Below, in pieces: positions 1 through 9,102 of a stretch of 64,000 bases of DNA (positions are counted from its first letter, which is position 1; each line of letters starts with the position of its first letter). The stretch is taken from contig NZ_JANAVO010000001.1 of NCBI RefSeq assembly GCF_024213555.1, forward strand, positions 310,001-374,000, read 5' to 3'. The position numbers and the translations under genes are program-made. The stretch is from Allokutzneria sp. A3M-2-11 16 (GTDB lineage: Bacteria; Actinomycetota; Actinomycetes; Mycobacteriales; Pseudonocardiaceae). The notes under the pieces are model-generated. The model saw only the letters and a program-made list of their open reading frames with translations. It was not told the DNA's origin and did no database searches.

Positions 1-1016
1 CGGCGCACGAAGTCCTCCTGCACGTGCTTCGGCGACGCGTCCCACTTCGACCCCGGCGTCGGGTTCAACGGGATCAGGTTGACGTGCGCGAACTGCCCCA
101 GGTGCTTGCGCAGCACCCGGCCGAGCAGATCCGCTCGCCACCCGTGGTCATTGATGTCGCGGATCAACGCGTACTCGATCGACACCCGCCGACCGGTCCG
201 ATCCGCATAAGCCCGCGCCGCGTCGAGGACCTCGGCGACCTTCCACCGGCTGTTCACCGGCACCAACGTGTCCCGCAGCTCGTCGTCCGGCGTGTGCAGC
301 GACACCGCGAGCCGAACCTGCAAGCCCTCCTCGGTGAGCTTGCGGATCGCGGGCACCAATCCCACCGTCGACACCGTCACCGACCGCTGCGAAATCCCCA
401 GACCGTTCGGCACCGGATCACAGATCCGCCGCACCGCGTCGATCACCCGCTTGTAGTTCGCCAGCGGCTCGCCCATGCCCATGAACACGATGTTGGACAG
501 GCGCCCCGGCCCGCCGGGCAGTTCGCCGTCGCGCATCGCGGCGGCGCCGAGGCGGACCTGCTCCACGATCTCGGCGGTGGAGAGGTTGCGCTGGAGCCCG
601 CCCTGCCCGGTCGCGCAGAACGGGCAGGCCATCCCGCACCCGGCCTGGCTGGAGATGCACAGCGTGGCCCGGCCCGGGTAGCGCATCAGCACGCTCTCGA
701 TCAACGTGCCGTCGTGCGCCCGCAGCAGGCTCTTCCGCGTGGTGCCGTCGTCGCAGGTCACCTTGCGCAGCTCGGTGAACAGCGGCGGCATCAGGTCGCC
801 GACCAGCCTGTCCCGCGCCGCGGCCGGGATGTCGGTCATCTCGGCCGGATCGACCGTGAGGCGGCTGAAGTAGTGGTTGGCCAGCTGCTTCGCCCGGAAC
901 GGCTTCTCCCCCAGCGCGACGACGGCCTCCTGCCGCTCGGCGGGGCTGAGGTCCACCAGATGACGCGGCGGCAGGCCGCGCTTGGGCGCGTCGAAGACGA
1001 GAGGTAGTGAAGTCAT
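1..1016 (-). CDS. rlmN: 23S rRNA (adenine-2503-C2)-methyltransferase RlmN, 3' end off the window
   Basis: Radical-SAM enzyme that methylates C2 of A2503 in 23S rRNA and A37 of some tRNAs. The reverse strand from ATG at 1016 reads [20 protein letters not shown] and then carries the CxxxCxxC cluster motif as [12 protein letters not shown], the SAM-binding stretch [14 protein letters not shown], and the [11 protein letters not shown] region typical of RlmN. The frame stays open to base 1, so the C-terminus lies outside the window. Family identity is clear; the start is the first ATG in frame and has no strong ribosome-binding site. Confidence 0.93.
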   Translation of the reverse strand, partial: MTSLPLVFDAPKRGLPPRHLVDLSPAERQEAVVALGEKPFRAKQLANHYFSRLTVDPAEMTDIPAAARDRLVGDLMPPLFTELRKVTCDDGTTRKSLLRAHDGTLIESVLMRYPGRATLCISSQAGCGMACPFCATGQGGLQRNLSTAEIVEQVRLGAAAMRDGELPGGPGRLSNIVFMGMGEPLANYKRVIDAVRRICDPVPNGLGISQRSVTVSTVGLVPAIRKLTEEGLQVRLAVSLHTPDDELRDTLVPVNSRWKVAEVLDAARAYADRTGRRVSIEYALIRDINDHGWRADLLGRVLRKHLGQFAHVNLIPLNPTPGSKWDASPKHVQEDFVR

Positions 1017-1065
1017 AGCGGGCCGATTGTCCCACGTCCGGGCCGGGCTCCGGGCACGCCGCCGG

Positions 1066-1230
1066 TCAGGCCCCCCTCGGCGGCTGGTCGATCAGCAGCG
1101 AGGTCAGTTCGCCGGGGTGCACGTCGACCGTGACGTCCTCGATCTCGACCAGGGACTCGTTGATCTCCACGACCGGGGCGGCGGCGAGCGCGCAGACGCT
1201 CAGGGCCATTCCGATGCTGCTCAGACGCAT
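1066..1230 (-). CDS. small secreted or membrane-anchored peptide, unknown function
   Basis: A 54-residue ORF starting at ATG 1230, preceded by CAGGAGAAGGCA, a good ribosome-binding site. The first 22 residues ([20 protein letters not shown]) form a short charged start followed by a hydrophobic, small-residue stretch, which looks like a signal peptide. The remainder is acidic ([16 protein letters not shown]). It lies between rlmN and the divergent padR gene. No family is recognised; the signal peptide and ribosome-binding site are the reasons for calling it. Confidence 0.5.
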   Translation of the reverse strand: MRLSSIGMALSVCALAAAPVVEINESLVEIEDVTVDVHPGELTSLLIDQPPRGA

Positions 1231-1344
1231 TGCCTTCTCCTGTTCAGGGGACAAAACGGACACAAGATCAACAATGTTACTACTCCATTCGGAGCAGCGA
1301 TCCGCCAGGCCGCCGATATTCGGCGTTGCATCGCGATACGTCAG

Positions 1345-1354
1345 CGATATATCG
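1345..1354. promoter_or_regulatory. palindrome upstream of the PadR gene, possible autoregulatory operator
   Basis: The perfect palindrome CGATATATCG lies 34 bp before the padR start, in an AT-richer pocket (about 1,320-1,362) of otherwise GC-rich DNA. PadR repressors often bind inverted repeats in their own promoter. That this palindrome is such a site is inference. Confidence 0.3.
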
Positions 1355-1387
1355 TTAACTCGTCAGCGCCGACCGAGGAGGAACCTC

Positions 1388-2086
1388 ATGCACCCGCACA
1401 ACGACCACTTCGGCCCCGGTTGGGGCCCGCAGCACCAGCACTTCGGCTTCGCCCCGCAGGCCCGGGGCGGCTACGGATTCCAGCCCGGCCGCGGTCCCTT
1501 CGGTGGTCCCCCGCCGTTCCCGCCCGCCCCGCCGCAGCCACCCGGCTGGGGCGGGGGCCCGGGTTGGGGCGCAGGCCCCGGCTGGGAACGCGGCCGCGGC
1601 GGAGGACACCGTGGCGGCCCGGGCGGCAGGCGGCGCAGGGGCAACGTGCGCGCGGCACTGCTCGCACTGCTCATCGAACGCCCCATGCACGGCTACGAGA
1701 TGATCCAGGAGATCGCCGAGCGCTCCGAGGGCGCGTGGAAGCCCAGCCCGGGATCGGTCTACCCCACCCTCCAGCTGCTCACCGACGAGGGATTCGTCAG
1801 CACCGAGGAGGCGGAAGGACGCAGGCTGCACACGCTCACCGAGGCGGGCCGCACCGAGGCGGAGAAGATCGACACCGAGGAGCTGTGGGGCGGGCTCACC
1901 AACCCCGCCAGCCCGGCGGAGCAGCAGCTGCGCGAGGCCTACGAACAGTTCACGATGGCTGTCCAGCAGGCGGCCTACGCCATTCCCGCCGAGGAACAGG
2001 CCCGGCTGCTGGCCATCTTGAAGGAGGCCCGGCGGCAGATCTACACGCTGCTCGCCGAGCACGGCACCGGCCTCGACGAGGACTGA
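1388..2086 (+). CDS. PadR family transcriptional regulator with Gly/Pro-rich N-terminal extension
   Basis: A 232-residue protein. The start is ATG 1388, with GGAGGAACCTC just upstream. Residues 1-85 are low complexity (Gly, Pro, His, Arg-rich). The winged-helix PadR domain follows at about 86-165 (NVRAALLALLIERPMHGYEM, PSPGSVYPTLQLLTDEGFV), then a helical C-terminal region of about 60 residues (AEEQARLLAILKEARRQ) that normally dimerises. The extension is common in actinobacterial PadR proteins. The target is unknown; the AT-rich palindrome just upstream suggests autoregulation. Confidence 0.9.
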   Translation: MHPHNDHFGPGWGPQHQHFGFAPQARGGYGFQPGRGPFGGPPPFPPAPPQPPGWGGGPGWGAGPGWERGRGGGHRGGPGGRRRRGNVRAALLALLIERPMHGYEMIQEIAERSEGAWKPSPGSVYPTLQLLTDEGFVSTEEAEGRRLHTLTEAGRTEAEKIDTEELWGGLTNPASPAEQQLREAYEQFTMAVQQAAYAIPAEEQARLLAILKEARRQIYTLLAEHGTGLDED

Positions 2087-2090
2087 ACGC

Positions 2091-2837
2091 TCACGGCACC
2101 AGCAACCCGCTCGGCTTGCGCCGCAGCCTCATGCGGTAGCCGACCGGCAACGTGAGCCCGGTGGTCTGCGCGATCGCCCGTTCCGCGACGGACGGGGAGA
2201 ACTCGATCCGCAGCACCGCCGCCAGGCTCTCCCGGTCCTGGAAGCGCCACAGCGTCTCCAGCGCCCGGCACGAGAAACCCTGTGCGGTGAAGAACTCCTC
2301 GATCTCGTTGGAGTCGTAGCCGGGCAGGTCCTCGCGCAGCCACGTCCCATAAGGCGCGCTCGTGGCGTCCAGGTCGACGATCACCAGCGCTCCGCCGGGT
2401 CGCAGCACGCGATCCGCCTCGGCCATCCCGCGTTCACAGCCGGGGCCGAAGAAGTACGCCGTCCGCGCGTGCACGACGTCGACGCTGTTGTCGGCGAGGG
2501 GGAGCCGCTCGGCCGAGCCGTGCCGAAGCTCCACATTGGTCAGTCCGGCGATCCGCTGCCTCGCCCTGCGCAGCAACGGCCGATGCGGCTCCACCCCGAC
2601 GACCCCGCGCGCGCTCGCGGCGAACTCCGGCAGGTGGAACCCGTCCCCGCAGCCGACATCCACGACGTCCAGTCCCGCGAAGGGGCAGTCCTCGCGCAAC
2701 GCGCGCCAGACCACCCCGCCGTGGTCCTGCGCCCGGTTCTCGATCTCGTAGACCTCGGGCCAGTTCCAGATGTTGGGGCTGGGCACCACCGCCGCCGGGC
2801 GCACCCCGGCGAGCGCGGCGCGCACGTAGTTCCGCAC
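2091..2837 (-). CDS. class I SAM-dependent methyltransferase
   Basis: A 248-residue protein with the Rossmann methyltransferase core. Motif I is VVDVGCGDGFHLPEF (about residues 58-72), the acidic residue that binds the SAM ribose is in VVGVEPH, motif II is SVDVVHARTAYFF, and motif III is VLRPGGALVIVDLD. This resembles the ubiquinone/menaquinone-type Methyltransf_11 group. The substrate cannot be told. It converges with padR, leaving only 4 bp between the stops. Start GTG 2837 is chosen by length. Confidence 0.85.
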   Translation of the reverse strand: MRNYVRAALAGVRPAAVVPSPNIWNWPEVYEIENRAQDHGGVVWRALREDCPFAGLDVVDVGCGDGFHLPEFAASARGVVGVEPHRPLLRRARQRIAGLTNVELRHGSAERLPLADNSVDVVHARTAYFFGPGCERGMAEADRVLRPGGALVIVDLDATSAPYGTWLREDLPGYDSNEIEEFFTAQGFSCRALETLWRFQDRESLAAVLRIEFSPSVAERAIAQTTGLTLPVGYRMRLRRKPSGLLVP

Positions 2838-2882
2838 CCCTCAACCGTAAGCGAGTTCCATCACGAGAGAGCGAGCACAGCC

Positions 2883-3131
2883 GTGCACCTACCCGAAATC
2901 ACCTTCCTCGCCCTGCACCGGCGCGAGGCCGAGGAACGCGCCGCCCGAGAGCGGTTCGCCAGGCGAACAGCCGGGATACGCCGGTGGAAACGGCTCGCGC
3001 GGCTCGCGGCCGGGCACGCCGAGCGGCTCCAGGCCCGCCTGCCGGACCGGCCAATTGAGACAGTCGTGTCGCAATCCCGCCCGAATGGACGCACCGTGTT
3101 GGGATTTTTCCGGCGTACCGTTGATCAATAG
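2883..3131 (+). CDS. small basic hypothetical protein
   Basis: An 82-residue ORF from GTG 2883. It is very rich in Arg and Ala (REAEERAARERFARRTAGIR), giving a long amphipathic helix, with a less charged C-terminus (TVLGFFRRTVDQ). Short Arg-rich helical proteins of this look occur widely in actinomycetes, but no family is claimed. It ends 31 bp before the next gene. The ribosome-binding site is weak (GAGAGAGCGAGCACAGCC), so the call is moderate. Confidence 0.45.
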   Translation: MHLPEITFLALHRREAEERAARERFARRTAGIRRWKRLARLAAGHAERLQARLPDRPIETVVSQSRPNGRTVLGFFRRTVDQ

Positions 3132-3162
3132 CCGATCCTGCCTGCTCACCCAGGAGGTCGCC

Positions 3163-3999
3163 GTGGTCAGCCCGATGCCACACAGCGCTCATGATCCGGT
3201 CAGTGGAACGCCGTCCTGGGTGGACGTCTCGACACGCGATCTCGAAGCCAGCAAGGACTTCTACGCGGAACTGTTCGGCTGGGAGTTCGAGACCGAGCAC
3301 CATCCCGCGATCGGCGACTACACCTTCGCGATGCTCGACGGCCAGCCGGTGGCGGGACTGCACGCGCTGCCGAACCGGCTCAGCGACTATCCAACGTGGA
3401 GCCTCTACCTCCGGATGCGGCGCATCGAGACCGCGCGCGCCCGGGTGCGCAGGCTCGGCGGGAAGGTGCACTACGGGCCGCTGGACATAGAGGGCCACGG
3501 TTCCCTGCTGATGCTCGACGATCCCAGCGGCGCGCGGGTGGGCTTCTGGCAGCCGACGCGCCCGTGGCGCTTCGTCACGCGCAGGCCGGGCACCTTCGGC
3601 TGGGCCGACCTGAACACCCACCTCGCGCACCGGGCGGACTCGTTCTTCGCGACGCTGTTCGCCTTCCACCCGCGCCAGGTCGGCGACGGGAAGCGGTTCG
3701 ACTACACGACCTGGTGGCTGCAGGGGAAGCCGTACCTCGGCAGGCTCGCGATGGGGCGCGACTACCCGGCCGAGGTCCCGCCGCACTGGATGATCTACTT
3801 CAACGTCAGTCCCCGCGTCGGCACGGACGTCACCGCCGACCGCGCGCTGATGCTGGACGGCGCGATCGAGGTGGACCCGTTCGACTCGCCGTACGGCCGG
3901 ACCGCGGTGCTCCGCGATCCGGGCGGCGCGACGTTCTCGGTGATCGACCCGTCCAGGCGGGCGATCGTGCGGTACTACGACGAGCGCTTCGACGACTGA
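3163..3999 (+). CDS. VOC family (glyoxalase/bleomycin-resistance fold) protein, two domains
   Basis: A 278-residue protein starting at GTG 3163, just after CAGGAGGTCGCC. It has two tandem VOC domains: residues about 15-125 (WVDVSTRDLEASKDFYAELF, the classic first strand and helix) and about 140-270 (FGWADLNTHLAHRADSFFA, ending GGATFSVIDP). This layout matches the CFP30B / 27-kDa antigen group of actinobacterial VOC proteins. The substrate is unknown. It lies alone, convergent with cdsA. Confidence 0.85.
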   Translation: MVSPMPHSAHDPVSGTPSWVDVSTRDLEASKDFYAELFGWEFETEHHPAIGDYTFAMLDGQPVAGLHALPNRLSDYPTWSLYLRMRRIETARARVRRLGGKVHYGPLDIEGHGSLLMLDDPSGARVGFWQPTRPWRFVTRRPGTFGWADLNTHLAHRADSFFATLFAFHPRQVGDGKRFDYTTWWLQGKPYLGRLAMGRDYPAEVPPHWMIYFNVSPRVGTDVTADRALMLDGAIEVDPFDSPYGRTAVLRDPGGATFSVIDPSRRAIVRYYDERFDD

Positions 4000-4005
4000 C
4001 GTCGA

Positions 4006-4899
4006 CTAGGGCACCGCGACGAACAGGCTGAGCAGCAGCCACGAGACCACGGCGGAGGGCAACAGCGAGTCCATCCGGTCCATCAGTCCGCCGTGGCCGG
4101 GCAGCAGCGTGCCCATGTCCTTGATCCCGAGGTCCCGCTTGATCAAGGACTCCGCCAGGTCACCGGCGGTCGCCGTGATCACCAGCGCGATGCCGAAGAG
4201 CACGCCCTGCCACCACTGGCCGTCCAACAGCAGGGTCAGGCTCAGCGCGCCCGCGACCATGCCGGCCAGCAGCGATCCGGCGAAGCCCTCCCAGGACTTC
4301 TTCGGGCTGATCCGCGGCGCCATCGGGTGCCTGCCGAAGAACACCCCGGCCGCGTAACCGCCGGTGTCGGAGGCCACCACGCCGAGGATGAACGCGATCA
4401 CCCGGCCGACGCCGTCCTCCGGCAGCACCAGCATCGCCGCGAACGCGGCGAACAACGGCACGTACGCGGCGGTGAACACCGAGGCGGTGACGTCGCGGAC
4501 GAAGCCGTCCTGGCCACCCCGGAAACGCCACAGCAGGCAGACCAGGATCGTCACCACGAACGAGGCCAGCACGCCGTCCCTGCCGAAGGGCCAGGACAAC
4601 CACAGCATCGCCTGGCCGCCGATGAGCACCGGCAGCAGCGCCACCTCGATGCCGCGGCTGCGCTTGAGCGCGCCCGCCAGCTCCCAGGTGGCCACCGCGA
4701 CCGCGGCGGCGATCACCGCGAGGAACGAGTGCCGGTAGGTCAGCAGGGTGAGCAGGATGACCGCGCCGAGGGCGACCCCGACGCCGATCGCGGCACCCAG
4801 GTTGCGCCCGGCCCGGGACGCGGGCTTGTCGGAGTCGAAGCCACCGTCCGGCGCGCCACCCGACGCGCCGGACGTGCTCTCACGATCCCCGGCCGACAC
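4006..4899 (-). CDS. cdsA: phosphatidate cytidylyltransferase
   Basis: Makes CDP-diacylglycerol from CTP and phosphatidic acid at the inner membrane, the branch point to all phospholipids. It is 297 residues, with a polar N-terminal tail of about 30 residues, then about eight hydrophobic segments, and the CdsA signature near the C-terminus (KDMGTLLPGHGGLMDRMDSL). The upstream acidic motif SDTGGYAAGVFFGRHPMAP binds metal/CTP in this family. It follows frr by 21 bp, so pyrH-frr-cdsA probably form one operon, as in most bacteria. Confidence 0.95.
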   Translation of the reverse strand: MSAGDRESTSGASGGAPDGGFDSDKPASRAGRNLGAAIGVGVALGAVILLTLLTYRHSFLAVIAAAVAVATWELAGALKRSRGIEVALLPVLIGGQAMLWLSWPFGRDGVLASFVVTILVCLLWRFRGGQDGFVRDVTASVFTAAYVPLFAAFAAMLVLPEDGVGRVIAFILGVVASDTGGYAAGVFFGRHPMAPRISPKKSWEGFAGSLLAGMVAGALSLTLLLDGQWWQGVLFGIALVITATAGDLAESLIKRDLGIKDMGTLLPGHGGLMDRMDSLLPSAVVSWLLLSLFVAVP

Positions 4900-4920
4900 G
4901 GTGGGGGAGACAGGAGTGGG

Positions 4921-5478
4921 TCATACCTCGAGCAGCTCGGCTTCCTTGTGCTTGACCAGCACCTCGACCTGGCCGACGTACTTGTCGGTGAGGTCCTGGA
5001 GTTCCTTCTCCGCGCGGGTGCCGTCGTCCTCGCCGGCCTCACCGTCCTTGACGATGCGGTCGAGCTCCTCCTTGGCCTTGCGGCGGATGTTGCGGATGGA
5101 GATCTTGGCGTCCTCGCCCTTGGTCTTGGCGACCTTCACCATCTCCTTGCGGCGCTCCTCGGACAGCTGCGGGATGATCACGCGGATCACCGTGCCGTCG
5201 TTGGTCGGGTTCACCCCGAGGTCGGAGTCCCGGATCGCCTTCTCGATGGCGTTGAGCTGGCCGGCGTCGTAGGGCTTGATGACCGCCATCCTGGCCTCGG
5301 GAACGTTGACGCTGGCCATCTGGTTCAGCGGCGTCGGCGCCCCGTAGTACTCGATGTGGATGCGCGAGAACATGGAGGGGGTCGCCCGGCCGGTGCGCAC
5401 CGACTGGAGCTGCTCCTTGGCGACCGTCACCGCCTTGTCCATCTTCTCCTCGGCGTCGAAGAGAGTCTCGTCGATCAC
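4921..5478 (-). CDS. frr: ribosome recycling factor
   Basis: Splits the post-termination ribosome together with EF-G. It has 185 residues, exactly the family length. The RRF signature is plain: [20 protein letters not shown], then [20 protein letters not shown] and EERRKEMVK. Start GTG 5478 follows AAGGAGAAGCC. It lies between pyrH (71 bp upstream) and cdsA (21 bp downstream). Confidence 0.97.
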   Translation of the reverse strand: MIDETLFDAEEKMDKAVTVAKEQLQSVRTGRATPSMFSRIHIEYYGAPTPLNQMASVNVPEARMAVIKPYDAGQLNAIEKAIRDSDLGVNPTNDGTVIRVIIPQLSEERRKEMVKVAKTKGEDAKISIRNIRRKAKEELDRIVKDGEAGEDDGTRAEKELQDLTDKYVGQVEVLVKHKEAELLEV

Positions 5479-5549
5479 GGCTTCTCCTTAGTGTGCGTGC
5501 CGATGGAGCGGGCTGGTGTGGGTACCAGCACCTCTCACGCCGGTACCGG

Positions 5550-6287
5550 CTAGGCGGGGGTGCTCACCAGCGTGCCGATCTTCTCACCACGCACCGCGCG
5601 CGCGATGTTGCCCTCCACCAAGAGGTTGAAGACCAGGATCGGCATGGCGTTGTCCTTGCAGAGGCTGAACGCCGTTGCGTCGGCGACCTCGAGGCCCCGG
5701 ACCAGGACCTCCTGGTGGGAGATCTGGTCGAAGCGCTCGGCGCGCGCGTCCTTCTTGGGGTCGGCCGTGTACACGCCGTCGACGCCCTTGGCCATCAGCA
5801 CGACCTCGCAGCCGATCTCCAGCGCGCGCTGCGCGGCGGCGGTGTCGGTGGAGAAGTACGGCATGCCGACCCCGGCACCGAAGATGACCACGCGGCCCTT
5901 CTCCAGGTGCCGCTCGGCCTTGCGCGGGATGTAGGGCTCGGCGACCTGGCCCATCGTGATGGCGGTCTGCACCCGGGTGTCGATGCCGAGCTTCTCCAGG
6001 AAGTCCTGCAGCGCCAGGCAGTTCATCACCGTGCCGAGCATGGCCATGTAGTCGGCCCGGTCGCGTTCCATGCCGCGCTGCTGGAGCTCCGCGCCGCGGA
6101 AGAAGTTGCCGCCGCCGATGACCACGGCCATCTGCACGCCGGTGCGGACCACGTCGGCGATCTGGGTGGCGACGGTTTCCACGACGTCGGGGTCGACACC
6201 GACGGAGCCTCCGCCGAACATCTCGCCGCCGAGCTTGAGCAGCACCCTCTTGTAAGGCGGGTGCAGCATCCCGTCGTCGGAGCTCAC
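5550..6287 (-). CDS. pyrH: UMP kinase
   Basis: Phosphorylates UMP to UDP; hexameric and allosterically controlled. It has 245 residues of the amino-acid-kinase fold: [14 protein letters not shown] at the N-terminus, the nucleotide loop [32 protein letters not shown], and the C-terminal [20 protein letters not shown]. Start GTG 6287 follows GAGGAGGACTGAC. It sits in the conserved rpsB-tsf-pyrH-frr order. Confidence 0.97.
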   Translation of the reverse strand: MSSDDGMLHPPYKRVLLKLGGEMFGGGSVGVDPDVVETVATQIADVVRTGVQMAVVIGGGNFFRGAELQQRGMERDRADYMAMLGTVMNCLALQDFLEKLGIDTRVQTAITMGQVAEPYIPRKAERHLEKGRVVIFGAGVGMPYFSTDTAAAQRALEIGCEVVLMAKGVDGVYTADPKKDARAERFDQISHQEVLVRGLEVADATAFSLCKDNAMPILVFNLLVEGNIARAVRGEKIGTLVSTPA

Positions 6288-6424
6288 GTCAGTCCTCCTC
6301 GCGTCCCGCCGCGGCGGGGTCGTGGTCTTTCGGTGTCACGGCTTTCAGCGGCACAGGCGGCACACGTGCCAAGGGCGGGGCCGCCGCGGCGTGACGCGCG
6401 CAGCAACCCCGCCCCCGGTGGAAC

Positions 6425-7240
6425 TCAGTTCTGGCCGACCTCGAAGCGCGCGAACCGGGTGACGGTCACGCCCGCGTCCGACAGCAGGGCCTTCACGGTC
6501 TTCTTGGAGTCCTGCACGGAGGACTGCTCCAGCAGCACGACGTCCTTGAAGAAGCCGTTGAGACGACCCTCGACGATCTTCGGCAGCGCCTGCTCCGGCT
6601 TGCCCTCCTCGCGGGCGGTCTTCTCCGCGATCTCGCGCTCGTGGGCGACGAGGTCGGAGGGCACCTCCTCGCGGGTGACGTAGCGCGGCTTCATCGCGGC
6701 GATCTGCAGCGCGGTGCCGCGGGCCACCTCCTCGCCCTCGCCGGTGAACTCGACCAGCACGCCCACGGCGGGCGGCAGGTCGGAGGAACGGCGGTGCAGG
6801 TAGGTGCTGACGACGCCCTCGAAGACGACGACCCGGTGCAGCTCCAGCTTCTCGCCGATCTTGGCGGAGAGCTCCTGGACGGCCGCGTCGACGGTCCGGC
6901 CGTCGAGGTCGAGGCCCTTGAGGGCCGCGACGTCGGCCGGCTTGTTGGCCTTGGCGACGGCGACGATCTTGTTCGCCAGCTCCTGGAAGGCGTCGTTCTT
7001 GGCGACGAAGTCGGTCTCGCAGCGCAGCTCGACCATGACGCCGCCGTCAGCGGCGACCAGGCCGTTGGCGGTGGTGCGCTCGGCGCGCTTGCCCACGTCC
7101 TTGGCGCCCTTGATGCGCAGCAGCTCGACGGCCTTGTCGAAGTCGCCTGCCGACTCCTCAAGCGCCTTCTTGCAGTCCATCATTCCGGACCCGGTCAGCT
7201 CGCGAAGCCGCTTGACGTCGGCCGCGGTGTAGTTCCCCAT
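6425..7240 (-). CDS. tsf: translation elongation factor Ts
   Basis: Nucleotide-exchange factor for EF-Tu. It has 271 residues. The N-terminal UBA-like domain begins [20 protein letters not shown] and continues [10 protein letters not shown]. The EF-Tu contact motif with conserved Asp-Phe is [12 protein letters not shown]. Shorter than the E. coli protein, as is normal for actinobacteria. It follows rpsB, with a GC-rich hairpin between the two. Confidence 0.97.
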   Translation of the reverse strand: MGNYTAADVKRLRELTGSGMMDCKKALEESAGDFDKAVELLRIKGAKDVGKRAERTTANGLVAADGGVMVELRCETDFVAKNDAFQELANKIVAVAKANKPADVAALKGLDLDGRTVDAAVQELSAKIGEKLELHRVVVFEGVVSTYLHRRSSDLPPAVGVLVEFTGEGEEVARGTALQIAAMKPRYVTREEVPSDLVAHEREIAEKTAREEGKPEQALPKIVEGRLNGFFKDVVLLEQSSVQDSKKTVKALLSDAGVTVTRFARFEVGQN

Positions 7241-7308
7241 GGTGCTGTGTTCCGTCCTTGTTCGCCTACGAGGAGGGGTGGGCTCTTGTGCTCGGGTGGT
7301 CCGACCGC

Positions 7309-7341
7309 GCGTCCCGCCCGCCGCACGGGCGGGCGGGACGC
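7309..7341 (-). terminator. GC-rich hairpin between rpsB and tsf
   Basis: Arms 7309-7320 (GCGTCCCGCCCG) and 7330-7341 pair perfectly over 12 bp with a 9-nt loop. There is no T-tract. It may be a partial terminator or processing site that sets the ratio of rpsB to tsf transcripts. The structure is seen; the role is inferred. Confidence 0.4.
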
Positions 7342-7348
7342 GTTCGGG

Positions 7349-8188
7349 TCAGGACTGGGCGGAGTCGCCGCCGCCCGCGGAGGCACCGGCGTCCGCGGTG
7401 GCCGGGGTCAGCAGCTCCTGCTCCCACTCGGCGAGCGGCTCCTCGCTGGCGACACCGGCCTCAGGCTTGTCAGCGCCCTCGGCGGCGGCGGTGTTGCGGC
7501 CGGAGCGGGACATCAGGCCCTCGGCGACACCGTCGGCGACCACGCGGGTCAGCAGCGCGGCGGAGCGGATCGCGTCGTCGTTGCCCGGGATCGGGAAGTC
7601 GACCTCGTCCGGGTCGCAGTTGGTGTCGAGGATCGCCACGACCGGGATGTTCAGCTTGCGCGCCTCGCCGACGGCGATGTGCTCCTTCTTGGTGTCCACG
7701 ATCCAGACGGCGCTGGGCACCTTCTGCATGTCGCGGATACCGCCGAGGGTCTTCTCCAGCTTGTCCTTCTCACGCGTGAGCATGAGGATTTCCTTCTTGG
7801 TGCGACCCTGGAAGCCACCGGTCTGCTCCATGGACTCCAGCTCCTTGAGGCGCTGGAGGCGCTTGTGCACGGTGGTGAAGTTGGTGAGCATGCCGCCCAG
7901 CCAGCGCTGGTTGACGAACGGCATACCGACGCGCAGCGCCTGCTCGGAGATGGCCTCCTGAGCCTGCTTCTTGGTGCCGACGAACAGGATGGTGCCGCCG
8001 TGCGCCACCGTCTCCTTGATGAACTCGAAGGCACGGTCGATGTAGGTCAGCGTCTGCTGCAGGTCGATGATGTAGATGCCGTTGCGCTCGGTCAGGATGT
8101 AGCGCTTCATCTTCGGGTTCCAGCGACGGGTCTGGTGTCCGAAGTGCACGCCGCTGTCGAGCAGCTGCTTCATGGTGACGACGGCCAT
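7349..8188 (-). CDS. rpsB: 30S ribosomal protein S2
   Basis: S2 is the last large protein to join the 30S subunit. The start is set at ATG 8188 ([20 protein letters not shown]), giving 279 residues; the frame is open six codons further up, but S2 proteins start at the chosen Met. Motifs include [31 protein letters not shown] and the C-terminal [10 protein letters not shown]. The last 45 residues are an acidic Ala/Glu-rich tail, common in actinobacteria. Confidence 0.97.
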   Translation of the reverse strand: MAVVTMKQLLDSGVHFGHQTRRWNPKMKRYILTERNGIYIIDLQQTLTYIDRAFEFIKETVAHGGTILFVGTKKQAQEAISEQALRVGMPFVNQRWLGGMLTNFTTVHKRLQRLKELESMEQTGGFQGRTKKEILMLTREKDKLEKTLGGIRDMQKVPSAVWIVDTKKEHIAVGEARKLNIPVVAILDTNCDPDEVDFPIPGNDDAIRSAALLTRVVADGVAEGLMSRSGRNTAAAEGADKPEAGVASEEPLAEWEQELLTPATADAGASAGGGDSAQS

Positions 8189-8540
8189 GGCCGGTTCACA
8201 CCTCATGTGATCAGCGCGTCGGGCCTTGCCCCACGCGCGGGTGGGTTGTCGCGGGGACCGGGCTGGTCACCGCCCTGGTGCCCTGCCGTCACCCGGACTG
8301 AGCGGGAGGAAACCGACCCCCTCAGACCCCCGGGCGCCGCGCCCCGGTGAATCGGGACCCGCAGTAGCACGCGAAGTCGATCTGTGCAGCACAGACCGCG
8401 AGCCGAGTGTACTCGCCACCGCCCGGCCACCGACAACTCGGTCCACCGGGTGCGCCTGAGTTGTCCACAACCACCCAGTTTGTCCACAACCCCGGCCTTT
8501 CCGGCCGTCACCACCCTTCCCCCCGGGCGACAGTGGAGCC
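8189..8540. other. intergenic region between divergent rpsB and the M23 peptidase
   Basis: About 350 bp without a convincing gene. It must hold the rpsB promoter and leader and the peptidase promoter. Two near-identical short stretches (TGTCCACAACC at about 8,462 and 8,481) occur near its right end. rpsB leaders in some bacteria bind S2 for feedback control, but no such fold was recognised here. Confidence 0.5.
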
Positions 8541-9077
8541 ATGTCCCCGCACCTCACGCCCCTGCTGCTGGCGGCCTTCCTGCTCCTCCCGGCGGCCACA
8601 CCGACCCTCCTGTCGCCACCCGTGCGGACGGTGGTGTCGCCGTCGTCCCGCTTCGGCTGGCCGCTGGCTGGAACGCCGGTCGTGGTCCGCCACTTCGAGC
8701 GGCCACCGCATCGCTACGGCCCGGGCCATCGCGGCGCGGACCTGGCCGGAACGCCCGAGCAACCGGTGCTCGCGGCCGGGGACGGCACGGTCGCGTTCGC
8801 TGGTCAGGTGGCCGGGCACGGCGTGGTGTCGATCGACCACCCCAACGGACTGCGGACCACCTATGAACCACTGACGCCCGCGGTCACCACGGGTTCGGGC
8901 ATCGCGCGCGGCGCGGTGATCGGCGCGCTCCAGCCCGGTCACGCGGGCTGCCGGGGTCCACCCGCGTGCCTGCACTGGGGCGTGCGGCGCGGCGAGGACT
9001 ACCTCGACCCGCTTCGGCTGCTCCGGCGTCCGGCGCTCCGGCTGCTGCCGTGGAACGGAGACCGCGGGCAGCGCTAG
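8541..9077 (+). CDS. secreted M23 family peptidase (LytM-like)
   Basis: A 178-residue predicted cell-wall endopeptidase or a catalytically weak regulator of one. A signal peptide is visible (MSPHLTPLLLAAFLLLPAATPT). The M23 domain has HRGADLAGTP (the first zinc His and Asp), GDGTVAFAGQVAGHGVVSID, and LHWGVRRG, which supplies the HxH-like end in the form LHW. M23 genes next to rpsB are a conserved actinomycete arrangement. Because the final motif is LHWG rather than HxHFE, activity would need testing. Confidence 0.88.
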   Translation: MSPHLTPLLLAAFLLLPAATPTLLSPPVRTVVSPSSRFGWPLAGTPVVVRHFERPPHRYGPGHRGADLAGTPEQPVLAAGDGTVAFAGQVAGHGVVSIDHPNGLRTTYEPLTPAVTTGSGIARGAVIGALQPGHAGCRGPPACLHWGVRRGEDYLDPLRLLRRPALRLLPWNGDRGQR

Positions 9078-9102
9078 GCAGTGCTAACCGCGCCAGGCAG
9101 TG

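Noticed and set aside
4093-5553. 486-codon forward ORF opposite cdsA and frr
   Set aside because: Antisense shadow of two certain genes in GC-rich DNA; Arg/Gly/His-rich composition with no motif.
6641-8350. 569-codon forward ORF opposite tsf and rpsB
   Set aside because: Antisense to two essential genes; repetitive Gly/Asp/Leu composition typical of shadows.
8189-8540. Riboswitch in the rpsB/peptidase gap
   Set aside because: No conserved riboswitch core, in particular no ydaO-type pattern expected before wall peptidases, could be recognised by eye.
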